NCBI GenBank assembly: GCA_002314145.1
Contig: DCCG01000023.1
Coordinates: forward strand, 1 to 32,578
Reading direction: 5' to 3'
DNA: 32,578 nt
From: Thalassolituus sp. UBA1087
Lineage (GTDB): Bacteria > Pseudomonadota > Gammaproteobacteria > Pseudomonadales > Oceanobacteraceae
Each line of letters starts with the position of its first letter. Positions within the stretch are counted from its first letter, which is position 1. Shown here piece by piece: positions 1 through 8,308 of this stretch. The notes under the pieces were generated by a model. The model was not told where the DNA came from. It ran no database searches and saw nothing but the letters and a program-made list of their open reading frames with translations. Made by a program: the position numbers and the translations under genes.

Positions 1-75
1 CAGTTATTACTTGAAAGTGCGGCTGAATTATTGAACACAAAGGAACTGAATTTTCCTGAAGTTATACAGGCATGA
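1..75 (+). CDS. C-terminal fragment of an unidentified protein (gene starts outside the window)
   Basis: Frame 1 is open from the first base and ends at TGA 73-75, giving a 24-residue tail rich in Leu, Glu and Ala that looks helical. A GC-rich stem-loop follows 25 bases later, which fits the 3' end of a gene. The fragment is too short to assign a family. It could also be chance read-through, but the clean stop followed by a hairpin favours a real gene end. Confidence 0.45.
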   Translation, partial: QLLLESAAELLNTKELNFPEVIQA

Positions 76-100
76 AAAAATATTCTGGCGGGGAAACTAA

Positions 101-119
101 CCGGGGCAGATGACCCCGG
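101..119 (+). terminator. GC-rich stem-loop after the partial gene
   Basis: CCGGGG (101-106) pairs with CCCCGG (114-119) around a 7-base loop. No U-run follows, so this may be a 3' processing or Rho-assisted end rather than a classical intrinsic terminator. Confidence 0.4.
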
Positions 120-145
120 ATTAACCGGATTCTGGTGATTAAATC

Positions 146-195
146 TTAGAAAATAAATAACCAAGCAGTAATATTTAATACTATTGCTTGGTTAT
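146..195 (-). terminator. Rho-independent terminator of the GntR regulator gene
   Basis: ATAACCAAGCA (157-167) is a perfect 11-bp inverted repeat of TGCTTGGTTAT (185-195), and further pairing is possible inside the loop. Read on the minus strand, the stem is followed by a T-rich stretch (156 down to about 141). It sits 38 bases past the stop of the minus-strand regulator. Confidence 0.7.
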
Positions 196-232
196 CAGCC
201 GTGTCAGAAATAAGACTCAGAAATAAAAGGAC

Positions 233-997
233 TCAGCCCATCAGGTTCATGCGACGGAGCGAGCGCTGGGAGCGGCTCTCAAAACGATTGCTTTCCTGCA
301 GGGTTTCTTCCACAAAAGCCAGGTGGTTGTTAATCGACTGCTGCGCTGCGGCCGGATCACGCCCGATAATGGCTTCTTTAATGGCCCGGTGTTGTTTTAA
401 CACATCATCCCGGCGGTGCTCTTCACTGTATATGTATTGCAGGTTACTGCTGATGGTGAGTTTGGCCATGGTATACAGGGCGCGCATGGAGTGCAGCAGA
501 ACAGCATTGTGTGATGCTTCCGCAATGGACAGATGAAAACGCCAGTCCAGCTCCGCTTCTTTCTGTTCGTCACTGCCATCCTGATGGGCGGTACACCAGT
601 CGTCGTAAGCCTGTTCAATTAACTGATGATCCGCCGCGGTGGCACGGATAGCGGCATAGTGAGCGGCGACTTCTTCCAGGGCGTTACGGAATTCCAGCAG
701 GTCGTAATTAAATTCACTGTGGGTCTGAAATAATTGCATCAGCGGATCGGCAAATGAGATGCCGATTTTTTCTGATACGAAGGTACCGCCTCCCTGGCGC
801 CGGGTCACCAGACCTTTGGCTTCCAGTTTATGCAGGGCTTCGCGCAGGGAAGGGCGTGACACTTCAAACTGCTGCGCCAGTTCGCGTTCCGGCGGCATCT
901 TCTGGCCGGGCGTCAGGCTGCCTTCTAGAATCATGGCTTCCAGCCGGCGGGCAATAATTTCTGAGATTTTTTTCGGACGAATTGCTTCTTCAGTCAT
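233..997 (-). CDS. lldR: GntR-family (FadR/FCD subfamily) regulator of lactate utilisation, LldR/PdhR-like
   Basis: A 254-residue DNA-binding regulator. The N-terminal winged helix contains the ELAQQFEVSRPSLREAL recognition region and the G-G-G-T-F wing typical of PdhR/LldR. The C-terminal FCD effector domain carries the His-rich metal/ligand pocket elements (RFHLSIAEASHN and the late NNHLAFVEE helix). I chose ATG 997 over the upstream TTG at 1048 because family proteins start just before the first helix and the extra 17 residues resemble nothing. The gene is divergent from the lut operon, and two ATTGGT-N3-ACCAAT-type operators lie between them. This supports a lactate-responsive repressor, as in E. 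coli lldPRD. A PdhR-like pyruvate sensor cannot be excluded from sequence. It would be expected to control both itself and lutABC-dld. Confidence 0.8.
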   Translation of the reverse strand: MTEEAIRPKKISEIIARRLEAMILEGSLTPGQKMPPERELAQQFEVSRPSLREALHKLEAKGLVTRRQGGGTFVSEKIGISFADPLMQLFQTHSEFNYDLLEFRNALEEVAAHYAAIRATAADHQLIEQAYDDWCTAHQDGSDEQKEAELDWRFHLSIAEASHNAVLLHSMRALYTMAKLTISSNLQYIYSEEHRRDDVLKQHRAIKEAIIGRDPAAAQQSINNHLAFVEETLQESNRFESRSQRSLRRMNLMG

Positions 998-1047
998 AGA
1001 GGGCTCACAAAACACGATCGGGTGTCCTTGCTGGCGACCCGTTATCA

Positions 1048-1062
1048 ATTGGTAAATCCAAT
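1048..1062. promoter_or_regulatory. Candidate LldR/PdhR operator O1 (regulator side)
   Basis: ATTGGTAAATCCAAT matches the known PdhR/LldR consensus ATTGGT-N3-ACCAAT with one mismatch. It lies 50 bases upstream of the regulator's chosen ATG, so it could mediate autoregulation. It pairs with the perfect site at 1222-1236. The two centres are 174 bases apart, reminiscent of the two-operator layout of E. coli lldPRD. Confidence 0.65.
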
Positions 1063-1221
1063 ACTAACCCAAAATCCTTATATTAGACAGGGGTAATATA
1101 CCTTTTCAGCTGGTCTGTATGCGACAAATGTCCATGATTTATCGACACATTATCCCGTTTAAGACATTGACCAGAAGGTCACTCAAAGGTAGCTTTACAA
1201 GCTATAAAATGACAATGGGTA

Positions 1222-1236
1222 ATTGGTAATACCAAT
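1222..1236. promoter_or_regulatory. Perfect LldR/PdhR operator O2 (lut side)
   Basis: ATTGGTAATACCAAT is an exact match to the family consensus ATTGGT-N3-ACCAAT and a perfect dyad. It follows a TATAAAAT element (1203-1210) that could be the -10 box of the lut promoter, so binding here would block transcription start or early elongation. The -35 region is weak, as expected if another activator is needed. The 997-1350 gap contains no convincing gene. Confidence 0.75.
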
Positions 1237-1350
1237 ATTGGTGGTTTATTTGCGGCGCTTTCACCAGTCAGCCGCGATTCGCCAGCACGGATATTCTTGC
1301 TGAACACCACTGATGGTAACCATTAAGCCCGGACAACCGTGGACACTGAC

Positions 1351-2166
1351 ATGACAGCACAATCTGAGCCCCCGCACGCGGCGCGCCGGGCGTACCCCTC
1401 TGTTCCCCGGCAGGTGTATCTGCTGGGAACCTGCCTGGTCGACAGTTTTTATCCGCAGGCCGGAATGGATGCTATCCGGCTGCTTGAAGCGCAGGGCATT
1501 GAGGTGGTTTTCCCGCAGGCGCAGACCTGCTGTGGCCAGCCTGCCTGGAATTCCGGCTACGATGAAGAAGCCCGCAGCGTGGCACGCCAGCAGTTGCATG
1601 CCTTTGCCGCGGATATTCCGGTGGTGGTTATGATGAGCTCCTGTGCCGGCATGGTGCATAAAGAATATCCGCTGTTGTTCCGCGGTCAGCCCGAAGAGGC
1701 ACAGGCAATTGCTCTGGCGCAGCGTACTTATGAATTCAGTGAATTCCTGGTGGACGTTATTGGCGTGGAGACCTTGATGGGCACTGCGACAGACGCAGGG
1801 TCTGCGGCGCTGACCGTGGCTCTGCATACCTCGTGTTCGGCGCGGCGTTCCATGGGCGTGGCGGAACAGCACCGTACGCTGGTGGAAAATCTGCCGGCGG
1901 TGACCCTGGTGGAACCGGAGCGGGTGACGGAATGCTGTGGCTTTGGCGGCACCTTTGCGGTGAAGCAGGCGGATATTTCTGCTGCTATGGCGGCCGATAA
2001 AGCCGCCGCCGTAGCCGCCACCGGCTGTGACCTGCTGACCAGTGCCGACTGTGGCTGTCTGATGAATATCAGCGGCACTCTGAGCAAACAGGGTAAAGAA
2101 ATACCGGCACAACATCTGGCCAGCCTGTTGTACCAGCGTCTTTACGCAACAGAAGGAGAAAGCTGA
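1351..2166 (+). CDS. lutA: Lactate utilisation protein A, cysteine-rich (CCG) Fe-S subunit
   Basis: Part of the LutABC L-lactate oxidising iron-sulfur complex, which passes electrons from lactate to the respiratory chain. It has two CCG domains as in LutA/GlpC. Counted from the upstream GTG 1339, Cys32 precedes Cys64-Cys65 (QTCCGQ) and Cys102, while Cys166 precedes Cys199-Cys200 (ECCGFGG) with later Cys238 and Cys240. The start is uncertain: GTG 1339 and ATG 1351 are in the same frame and neither has a strong ribosome site. I prefer ATG, and the difference is four residues. Its TGA overlaps the lutB ATG by one base. It is the first gene of a tight four-gene operon behind the O2 operator. Confidence 0.85.
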   Translation: MTAQSEPPHAARRAYPSVPRQVYLLGTCLVDSFYPQAGMDAIRLLEAQGIEVVFPQAQTCCGQPAWNSGYDEEARSVARQQLHAFAADIPVVVMMSSCAGMVHKEYPLLFRGQPEEAQAIALAQRTYEFSEFLVDVIGVETLMGTATDAGSAALTVALHTSCSARRSMGVAEQHRTLVENLPAVTLVEPERVTECCGFGGTFAVKQADISAAMAADKAAAVAATGCDLLTSADCGCLMNISGTLSKQGKEIPAQHLASLLYQRLYATEGES

Positions 2167-3722
2167 TGGCGGAATCCATGATTAAACTGCGTGATGAGCT
2201 GGATGCTGAACAGCAGGATTTCAGCGATATGCAGCAACAGCATTTTAAAGTACGTGCCCGCATGGCACTGGAAAATGACGCGCTGCGTAACAGCTTCCGG
2301 GGGGCTTCCGACTTTCTGATGGCAAAACGGGCGTCGGTATTTCCTGATGATGAGGCGCTGCAGGCATTGCGCAGTCGTGGTGAAGCCATCCGCCAGCACA
2401 GTCTGAATCATCTGCCTGATCTGCTGGAAACCCTGGAAAAAAATCTCACCGCTAATGGTATCCGGGTGCACTGGGCAGAAACCGCCGACGAAGCCTGCGC
2501 GTTAATCCATGGCATTCTGGCCGACAATAATGCCCGTACTGTGGTGAAAGGCAAATCCATGGTCAGTGAAGAAATTGAGCTGAACCATTATCTGCAGGAA
2601 AAAGGCATCGAATGTCTGGAAAGTGATATGGGGGAGTATCTGGTGCAGCTGGCCGGTGAGACTCCGTCCCATATTATTATGCCGGCGATTCATAAAAATA
2701 AGGAACAGATAGCCCGCCTGATGCATGGCCGGGCAGAAACCGCCGATGGTCAGGGCGTGCCTTATACCGAGGATGTGGATGAATTAATCGGTAATGCCCG
2801 CGCTATCTTGCGTGAAAAGTTTATGAACGCTGATGCCGGTATCTCCGGCGTTAATATGGCCGTCGCCAATACCGGCACTCTGTGTCTGGTGGAAAATGAA
2901 GGCAATGGCCGTATGACGACCACGGTGCCGAAACTGCATATTGCCGTCACCGGAATTGAAAAAGTCGTGGAAGATTTAGCCGATGTTCCTGAACTGTTAA
3001 CGCTGCTGACCCGCTCGGCCACCGGACAAAAAATCAGTACCTATTTCAATATGATTTCCGGGCCGAAAAAAAATGACGAGCTGGACGGCCCTGAGCAGGT
3101 TCATCTGGTATTGGTTGATAATGGCCGCTCACGTATTTTTAATCATCCGGTATTGCAGCCGACCCTGCAGTGTATCCGTTGTGGTGCCTGCATGAATCAT
3201 TGCCCTGTGTATGCCCGGGTCGGGGGACACGCTTACGGTTCGACTTACCCCGGTCCTATCGGTCAGGTGGTCACGCCTCAGATTGGCGGTCTGGATAATA
3301 ACGGCGATATGCTCAGCGCCTGTTCTTTAAATGGTGCTTGCGGCGAAGCCTGTCCGGTACGTATTCCGTTACCGGCGCTGATCCGGGAATTACGTCATGA
3401 AGCCAACCATCCGCAGTTTATTAATGCCGCAGACGCTGATCTGACCCGGGTAAAACAACGTGGTGCAAAGCGCTCGCTGGGAGAAAGCATAATCTGGAAA
3501 GGCTGGGCGCTGGCACACCGTTACCCGCCGCTTTATCAGATGATGAGCCGCAGTATCGCCATCGGCCGCGGTCTGCTCAGCGGCAGCCTGGGTAACCGAT
3601 TACTGGCCCCCTGGACTGATTCGCGTACGGCGCCAAAAGCAGCCGCACAGAGTCTGCATCAAATGGTAAAAAAACGTGGCGTGGCCAGTCAGCCAGGTCA
3701 GCACAAGGAGCACGAACAGTGA
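2166..3722 (+). CDS. lutB: Lactate utilisation protein B, LUD domain plus ferredoxin-type Fe-S domain
   Basis: The 518-residue LutB subunit of the L-lactate dehydrogenase complex. The N-terminal LUD domain (about residues 70-300) is followed by a ferredoxin-like region with C336-x2-C339-x2-C342-x3-C346-P and a second motif C386-SLNGA-C392-GEA-C396-PV. An AGAAGGAGA ribosome site in the end of lutA sets the ATG at 2166. The length fits the family. An oddity is that the second cluster motif has Asn389 where a second Cys would stand in a classical C-x2-C-x2-C-x3-C-P box. This may be a family variant or may affect one [4Fe-4S] centre. lutC follows with a four-base GTGA overlap, implying translational coupling. 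Confidence 0.9.
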   Translation: MAESMIKLRDELDAEQQDFSDMQQQHFKVRARMALENDALRNSFRGASDFLMAKRASVFPDDEALQALRSRGEAIRQHSLNHLPDLLETLEKNLTANGIRVHWAETADEACALIHGILADNNARTVVKGKSMVSEEIELNHYLQEKGIECLESDMGEYLVQLAGETPSHIIMPAIHKNKEQIARLMHGRAETADGQGVPYTEDVDELIGNARAILREKFMNADAGISGVNMAVANTGTLCLVENEGNGRMTTTVPKLHIAVTGIEKVVEDLADVPELLTLLTRSATGQKISTYFNMISGPKKNDELDGPEQVHLVLVDNGRSRIFNHPVLQPTLQCIRCGACMNHCPVYARVGGHAYGSTYPGPIGQVVTPQIGGLDNNGDMLSACSLNGACGEACPVRIPLPALIRELRHEANHPQFINAADADLTRVKQRGAKRSLGESIIWKGWALAHRYPPLYQMMSRSIAIGRGLLSGSLGNRLLAPWTDSRTAPKAAAQSLHQMVKKRGVASQPGQHKEHEQ

Positions 3723-4378
3723 GTAGTCGTGAGCGTATTTTAGCCCGTCTGCGTCAGGCGGCGGTCGGTGACAGCCCGCGGGTACCGCAGGCAGTTTCTT
3801 CAGACCGCGTCTGGCCAGCGCCGGATAAAGCGGATTGGCTGGATGCTTTATGTCAGAACCTGCGGGACAACCATGCCGAGGTGTTGCTGACTGATCAGCA
3901 GACGTGGATGGCGGATTTGCTGGCGCGTCTGCAGAAATATAATGTCTCCCGTTTGCTGTGTGGCAACCATGATACGGCAGCCAGACTGCAGCAATATATT
4001 CAGTCTCAGAGCGACGATATTGATACGCAGCGGGTGACCACCGACATTGAAAAAGAAGTTATTTTTCAGCAGGTGGATGCCGGTTTTTCTGTTGCCAGTG
4101 CGGCACTGGCAGAAACCGGATCGCTGGTGATTGAAACCGGACCACAGGAGCCACGTACTGTCTCTCTGGTGCCTCCGTTAAATATTATTCTGGTCCGGCA
4201 GTCGCAGCTGCAGGCTGATTTTTCTGCCTGGGCAGCGTCCACTTCCGTGCCTGACCCCATGCCAACCAATCTGTTGTTAATTTCCGGGCCCAGTAAAACG
4301 GCGGATATTCAGCAAACCCTGGCGTACGGCGCCCACGGGCCAAAATCTTTAATTGTTGTGATGTTAACGGACGCCTGA
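3719..4378 (+). CDS. lutC: Lactate utilisation protein C, LUD domain
   Basis: A 219-residue LUD-domain protein, the third subunit of the LutABC complex. The domain signature ALAETGSLVIETGPQEPR near residue 130 matches the glycine-rich loop of LutC/YkgG. The start is GTG 3719, decided by AAGGAG at 3705-3710 with an 8-base spacer and by the GTGA overlap with the lutB stop. No signal peptide or membrane segment is seen, so it acts in the cytosol, probably at the inner face of the membrane with LutA/B. The next gene starts two bases after its stop. Confidence 0.88.
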   Translation: MSSRERILARLRQAAVGDSPRVPQAVSSDRVWPAPDKADWLDALCQNLRDNHAEVLLTDQQTWMADLLARLQKYNVSRLLCGNHDTAARLQQYIQSQSDDIDTQRVTTDIEKEVIFQQVDAGFSVASAALAETGSLVIETGPQEPRTVSLVPPLNIILVRQSQLQADFSAWAASTSVPDPMPTNLLLISGPSKTADIQQTLAYGAHGPKSLIVVMLTDA

Positions 4379-4380
4379 CT

Positions 4381-7203
4381 ATGCAAGAAAATTATCACAA
4401 GTTTGCCCGGGATCTGGCGGATATTATTGACGATGATCGTATTATTACGGACCCGCTACGTACTCTTGCCTTTGGTACGGATGCGAGTTTTTACCGATTA
4501 ATTCCACAGATTGTGGTGACGGTTATCAACGAAGTGGAAGTGCAGGCCATTCTTTCTCTGGCCCATCAGCATGGCGTGCATCTCACCTTCCGTGCAGCCG
4601 GTACCAGTCTGTCGGGGCAGGCGGTGACCGATGGTGTGTTAGTGCGTCTGGGGAATGGCTGGAATCAGGCTCAGGTACTGAACGGCGGGGCACAACTGAA
4701 GGTGGAACCGGGTGTTATCGGTGCCCGTGCCAATCAGATTCTGGCGCCTTATGCGCGTAAGATTGGTCCTGATCCGGCGTCCATTAATGCCTGTAAAATT
4801 GGCGGTATTGTGGCGAATAATGCTTCCGGTATGTGTTGTGGCACAGCCCAGAATACCTATCAGACGCTGGCTTCCATGCGGATAATTCTGGCCGACGGTA
4901 CCTTACTGGATACCGGCGATGAAAATTCGCGCGCCGCGTTCCGGCAAAGCCATGCCAGGATGCTGCAAAAGATCGCAGATTTACGCACAAAGGTGATGGA
5001 CAATCCAGCACTGCGCGAACGAATTGTTAACAAATTCCGAATTAAGAATACCACCGGTTACAGCCTTAACGCTTTAGTGGATTTTTCTGATCCAATCGAT
5101 ATCATGCAGCACGTTCTGGTGGGCTCAGAAGGCACACTGGGATTTGTTTCCGGCGTGGTTTACCACACGGTCGAAGAGCACGCTCATAAAGCGTCTGCCC
5201 TGCTGATCTTCGCCAACATCGAACAGACCAGCAGGGCAGTGACCGCTCTGTCCCATGCACCGGTCGCCGCGGTCGAACTGATGGACCGCGCCGGACTGCG
5301 TTCGGTAGAAAATAACCCCGGCATGCCTGCCTACCTGAAAACCCTGGATGATGATGCCGCCGCTCTGTTGGTTGAGGTGCGTGGCATAACGTCGCAGGAG
5401 CTGGAAGAAAAACTGACAGCCACCGATCAGGCGCTGCAGGCTTTTGATACCCTGCAGCCGAAAACTTTCACCACCGATAAAGACACCTGTGCTCTGTACT
5501 GGAATATCCGCAAAGGATTATTTCCCGCCGTGGGTGCCGTGCGCCAGAAAGGCACCACCGTCATTATTGAAGACGTCGCCTTTCCGGTGGAAAACCTGGC
5601 GCCGGCGGTTGTCGAACTGCAGGCACTGTTTAAAAAGTACCGGTACAGTGAAGCCATTATTTTTGGTCACGCACTGGCCGGTAATCTGCATTTTGTGTTC
5701 ACGCAGAATTTCACTGATCCGGCAGAAATCCAGCGCTACTCGGATTTTATGGACGAGGTCTGTACGCTGGTGGTGGAGCGTTACGACGGTTCTCTGAAAG
5801 CCGAACACGGTACAGGACGTAATATGGCTCCCTTTGTTGAAATGGAGTGGGGCGAGCAGGCGTATGAACTGATGTGGGAGATCAAGCGTATTTTTGATCC
5901 TCAGACAGTACTGAATCCGGATGTTATTCTGACCCGCAATCAGAACACCCATATTGAAAACCTGAAGCCCATCCCGGAAGCCGATGATCTGGTTGATCCC
6001 TGTATTGAATGCGGATTCTGTGAACCGGTGTGTCCGTCTAAAAACTTCACCTTAACCCCGCGCCAGCGCATTGTGATTATGCGTGAACTCAAGCGTCAGC
6101 AACGCGATGGCAAGCAGCCGGAATATCAGACGCTGCTGGACGACTACCAATATATGGGAGTCGATACCTGTGCCGCCGATGGTCTGTGCAGCCTGGCTTG
6201 CCCGGTGGGCATCAATACCGGTGATTTAAGCCGAAAACTGCGCAGTGAACGTAATGCGAAGCACGCAGGCAAAGCCCGTTGGGTGGCAGACCACTTTGCC
6301 GGTATTACCAAAGCCAGCCGGGCTGCTTTTACCGTCACTGATTTCAGCCGCGAACTGCTGGGAGATAAAACCCTGATCGCAGTGTCGAAAGCGGCCAATA
6401 CCCTGACATTCCAAAAAACGCCTGTGTGGCATAACGCCATGCCCGGGTCCGCGACACAGGTAGATCCGCTGGATTATGGTGTCAGCACAGAAACCGATTT
6501 TGTGTATTTTCCCAGTTGTGCCAGCCGCACCATGGGGCCGACGCCGGCGGAAGCGGATCAGCGCAGCCTGATGCAGGTGACGCTGGATCTGGCAGCCAAA
6601 GCCGGGCTTAAACTGGCCATGCTGAGCGATCAGGAAAAGCACTGTTGTGGTATGCCACTGGAAAGTAAAGGGCACTTTGAGCAGGCCGATGCCATGCGTG
6701 ACCAGCTCAATCAGGCGCTGCTGAAGGCTACGGATAATGGCCGTATTCCGGTGTTGATTGATACCAGCCCCTGTGTTTTCCGTATGACTCAGCAACTGGA
6801 TGAACGCATCACTCTGCTGGACCCGGTACGTTTTGCTAACCGCCATCTGGTGCCGCGTCTGGCCATTACGCCCAGCGCTGAGCCGGTGGCTGTGCATGTC
6901 ACCTGTTCCACCACCAAGCAGGGACTGGGCAATGAGCTGATCGCGCTGGCACGCCAGTGTGCTGAACAGGTGGTGGTACCGGAGGATATCACCTGCTGTG
7001 GCTTTGCCGGCGATAAGGGTTTTATGTTGCCCGGTCTGAATGCCTCGGCACTGGCGCCACTTAAGGCGCAAACCGGCGGCTGCAAAGAAGGTATTTCAAC
7101 CAGCCGTACCTGTGAAGTGGGCCTCAGCCGCCATGCCGATATGCCGTATCATTCACTGTTTTATCTGCTCGACCGGGTCAGTCAGGCACAGACGGGCCAC
7201 TGA
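4381..7203 (+). CDS. dld: FAD- and Fe-S-binding D-lactate dehydrogenase (Dld-II type)
   Basis: A 940-residue respiratory D-lactate dehydrogenase of the Dld-II/LldE class (about 930-940 residues). It oxidises D-lactate to pyruvate and passes electrons to the quinone pool. Domains in order: a PCMH-type FAD-binding domain with FRAAGTSLSGQAVTDG near residue 65 and GPDPASINACKIGG near 129; an FAD-oxidase C-terminal domain with FGHALAGNLHFVF and KAEHGTGRN; a ferredoxin domain with C541-x2-C544-x2-C547-x3-C551 and C597-AADGL-C603-x3-C607; and two CCG motifs, C755-C756 and C872-C873. It is the last gene of the lut operon, so both lactate isomers are handled together. No lactate permease is visible in the window. 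The stop codon lies inside the downstream terminator stem. Confidence 0.9.
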   Translation: MQENYHKFARDLADIIDDDRIITDPLRTLAFGTDASFYRLIPQIVVTVINEVEVQAILSLAHQHGVHLTFRAAGTSLSGQAVTDGVLVRLGNGWNQAQVLNGGAQLKVEPGVIGARANQILAPYARKIGPDPASINACKIGGIVANNASGMCCGTAQNTYQTLASMRIILADGTLLDTGDENSRAAFRQSHARMLQKIADLRTKVMDNPALRERIVNKFRIKNTTGYSLNALVDFSDPIDIMQHVLVGSEGTLGFVSGVVYHTVEEHAHKASALLIFANIEQTSRAVTALSHAPVAAVELMDRAGLRSVENNPGMPAYLKTLDDDAAALLVEVRGITSQELEEKLTATDQALQAFDTLQPKTFTTDKDTCALYWNIRKGLFPAVGAVRQKGTTVIIEDVAFPVENLAPAVVELQALFKKYRYSEAIIFGHALAGNLHFVFTQNFTDPAEIQRYSDFMDEVCTLVVERYDGSLKAEHGTGRNMAPFVEMEWGEQAYELMWEIKRIFDPQTVLNPDVILTRNQNTHIENLKPIPEADDLVDPCIECGFCEPVCPSKNFTLTPRQRIVIMRELKRQQRDGKQPEYQTLLDDYQYMGVDTCAADGLCSLACPVGINTGDLSRKLRSERNAKHAGKARWVADHFAGITKASRAAFTVTDFSRELLGDKTLIAVSKAANTLTFQKTPVWHNAMPGSATQVDPLDYGVSTETDFVYFPSCASRTMGPTPAEADQRSLMQVTLDLAAKAGLKLAMLSDQEKHCCGMPLESKGHFEQADAMRDQLNQALLKATDNGRIPVLIDTSPCVFRMTQQLDERITLLDPVRFANRHLVPRLAITPSAEPVAVHVTCSTTKQGLGNELIALARQCAEQVVVPEDITCCGFAGDKGFMLPGLNASALAPLKAQTGGCKEGISTSRTCEVGLSRHADMPYHSLFYLLDRVSQAQTGH

Positions 7204-7218
7204 TGCTGGCCGTTTTTT
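7195..7218 (+). terminator. Intrinsic terminator of the lut-dld operon
   Basis: GGCCA (7195-7199) pairs with TGGCC (7207-7211) around a 7-base loop, followed by G and six T residues. The dld TGA falls in the loop. The stem can be extended with a bulge. Confidence 0.75.
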
Positions 7219-7262
7219 GATCCAGCGCGGATGGCAGGCGCAGGCTTCGTGGTATAGTGGCG

Positions 7263-7280
7263 ATTATCAAAAAAGATAAT
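7263..7280. promoter_or_regulatory. ATTATC-A6-GATAAT dyad before the peroxidase gene
   Basis: A perfect 6-bp inverted repeat separated by six A residues lies just upstream of the ribosome site. The half-sites resemble Fur-box hexamers (GATAAT) but in a non-canonical arrangement. This may be an operator for an iron or redox regulator. Without further evidence it is only a candidate. Confidence 0.3.
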
Positions 7281-7294
7281 GTCGGGGAATCACT

Positions 7295-8206
7295 GTGACT
7301 GAAACGTTGCCTGCCGCACAGCCTGGCCTGGTGGAAGAGCCGGGTCGTTGTGCTCACTATCTGGAAATGACCATCCATCCCGGGGTGTCCCGCACGCACC
7401 TGTTAGCCGCTATCAAAACGGCGCTGGAACCTGTATCCGGCGCCTATATCGATGTCTGTTTCGGGTCAGACGCCTGGGATACGCTTAATCCTGAATGGCG
7501 TCCCGCGCAGTTGCAGCCTTTTACAGAGCTGGCCGGTGAGAACGGTTACCGCATGCCTTCTACTCAGAGTGATCTGTATTTCTGGATTCATGGGGAAGAC
7601 CAGGGGGATGTGATGGATGCTGTGCTGCAGGTGCACAATGCCATGTCAGAGCTGACTGAGTGTGTCGAAGACCTCAATGGGTTCAAGAATCGTGAAGCCC
7701 GGGACCTGACCGGCTTTGTTGATGGTACCGCTAATCCGAAAGGGGATAAGCGTCTGGAAGCGGCTCAGATTCCGGTGGGTGAGCCGGGGGCGGGAGGCTC
7801 CTACGTGCTCACCCAGAAGTGGCAGCATCATCTGCGTGAGTTCAACAAACTCAGCCTGCATGATCAGCAACAGGTGATCGGCCGCACGAAAGCCGACAAT
7901 ATTGAGCTGGAAGGTGATGATATGCCGCCGACGTCCCATGTCAGCCGTACCGATGTCAAAATTGACGGCGTAGGGCAGAAAATTTATCGCCGCAGTACGC
8001 CATTTGGCGGGGCGGACGAACATGGCCTGTACTTTCTGGCGTTTGCCTGTGATCTGAAACGTATCTCTGTACAGCTGGAACGCATGCTGGGAAATACCGG
8101 GGATGGTTACAGTGACTACCTGATGAAATATTCCACGGCCAAAACGGGCGCATACTGGTTTATGCCATCCCAGGCTGACCTGGATACATTGCTGGCGTCA
8201 GCCTGA
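7295..8206 (+). CDS. yfeX: DyP-type haem peroxidase, YfeX-like
   Basis: A 303-residue dye-decolourising peroxidase of the YfeX class (E. coli YfeX is about 299 residues), a cytosolic haem enzyme using hydrogen peroxide. Key features are the GxxDG motif G140-F-V-D143-G with the catalytic Asp, the likely proximal haem ligand His215 in PPTSHVSRTDVK, and the haem-pocket arginines R232/R233 in KIYRRSTPFGG. GTG 7295 is chosen because GGGGA at 7284-7288 sits 6 bases upstream. It is monocistronic, between the lut terminator and a strong bidirectional terminator. No encapsulin gene or encapsulin-targeting tail is visible, so it is probably not a shell cargo. The physiological substrate is unknown. Confidence 0.88.
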   Translation: MTETLPAAQPGLVEEPGRCAHYLEMTIHPGVSRTHLLAAIKTALEPVSGAYIDVCFGSDAWDTLNPEWRPAQLQPFTELAGENGYRMPSTQSDLYFWIHGEDQGDVMDAVLQVHNAMSELTECVEDLNGFKNREARDLTGFVDGTANPKGDKRLEAAQIPVGEPGAGGSYVLTQKWQHHLREFNKLSLHDQQQVIGRTKADNIELEGDDMPPTSHVSRTDVKIDGVGQKIYRRSTPFGGADEHGLYFLAFACDLKRISVQLERMLGNTGDGYSDYLMKYSTAKTGAYWFMPSQADLDTLLASA

Positions 8207-8236
8207 TCCGGCAAACGGATAGCAAAAATAAAGAGC

Positions 8237-8282
8237 GCATAAAAAAGGCGGTGACTGCTGAACAGTCACCGCCTTTCTTATG
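8237..8282. terminator. Bidirectional terminator between yfeX and the guanidine operon
   Basis: GGCGGTGACT (8247-8256) pairs perfectly with AGTCACCGCC (8264-8273). An A6 run lies before it and TTTCTT after it, and the flanking GCATAA/TTATGC can extend the helix. It serves the convergent yfeX gene and the minus-strand binding-protein gene. Confidence 0.85.
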
Positions 8283-8308
8283 CCTGTTTTATATCGGCTG
8301 CACCGCCA

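Noticed and set aside
1261..2115. 284-codon minus-strand ORF opposite lutA
   Set aside because: Composition rich in His/Arg/Gln with no recognisable domain, fully overlapping a well-supported gene.
7295..8206. Encapsulin cargo system for the DyP peroxidase
   Set aside because: No shell gene nearby and no cargo-targeting C-terminal extension; length and motifs fit the free YfeX class.
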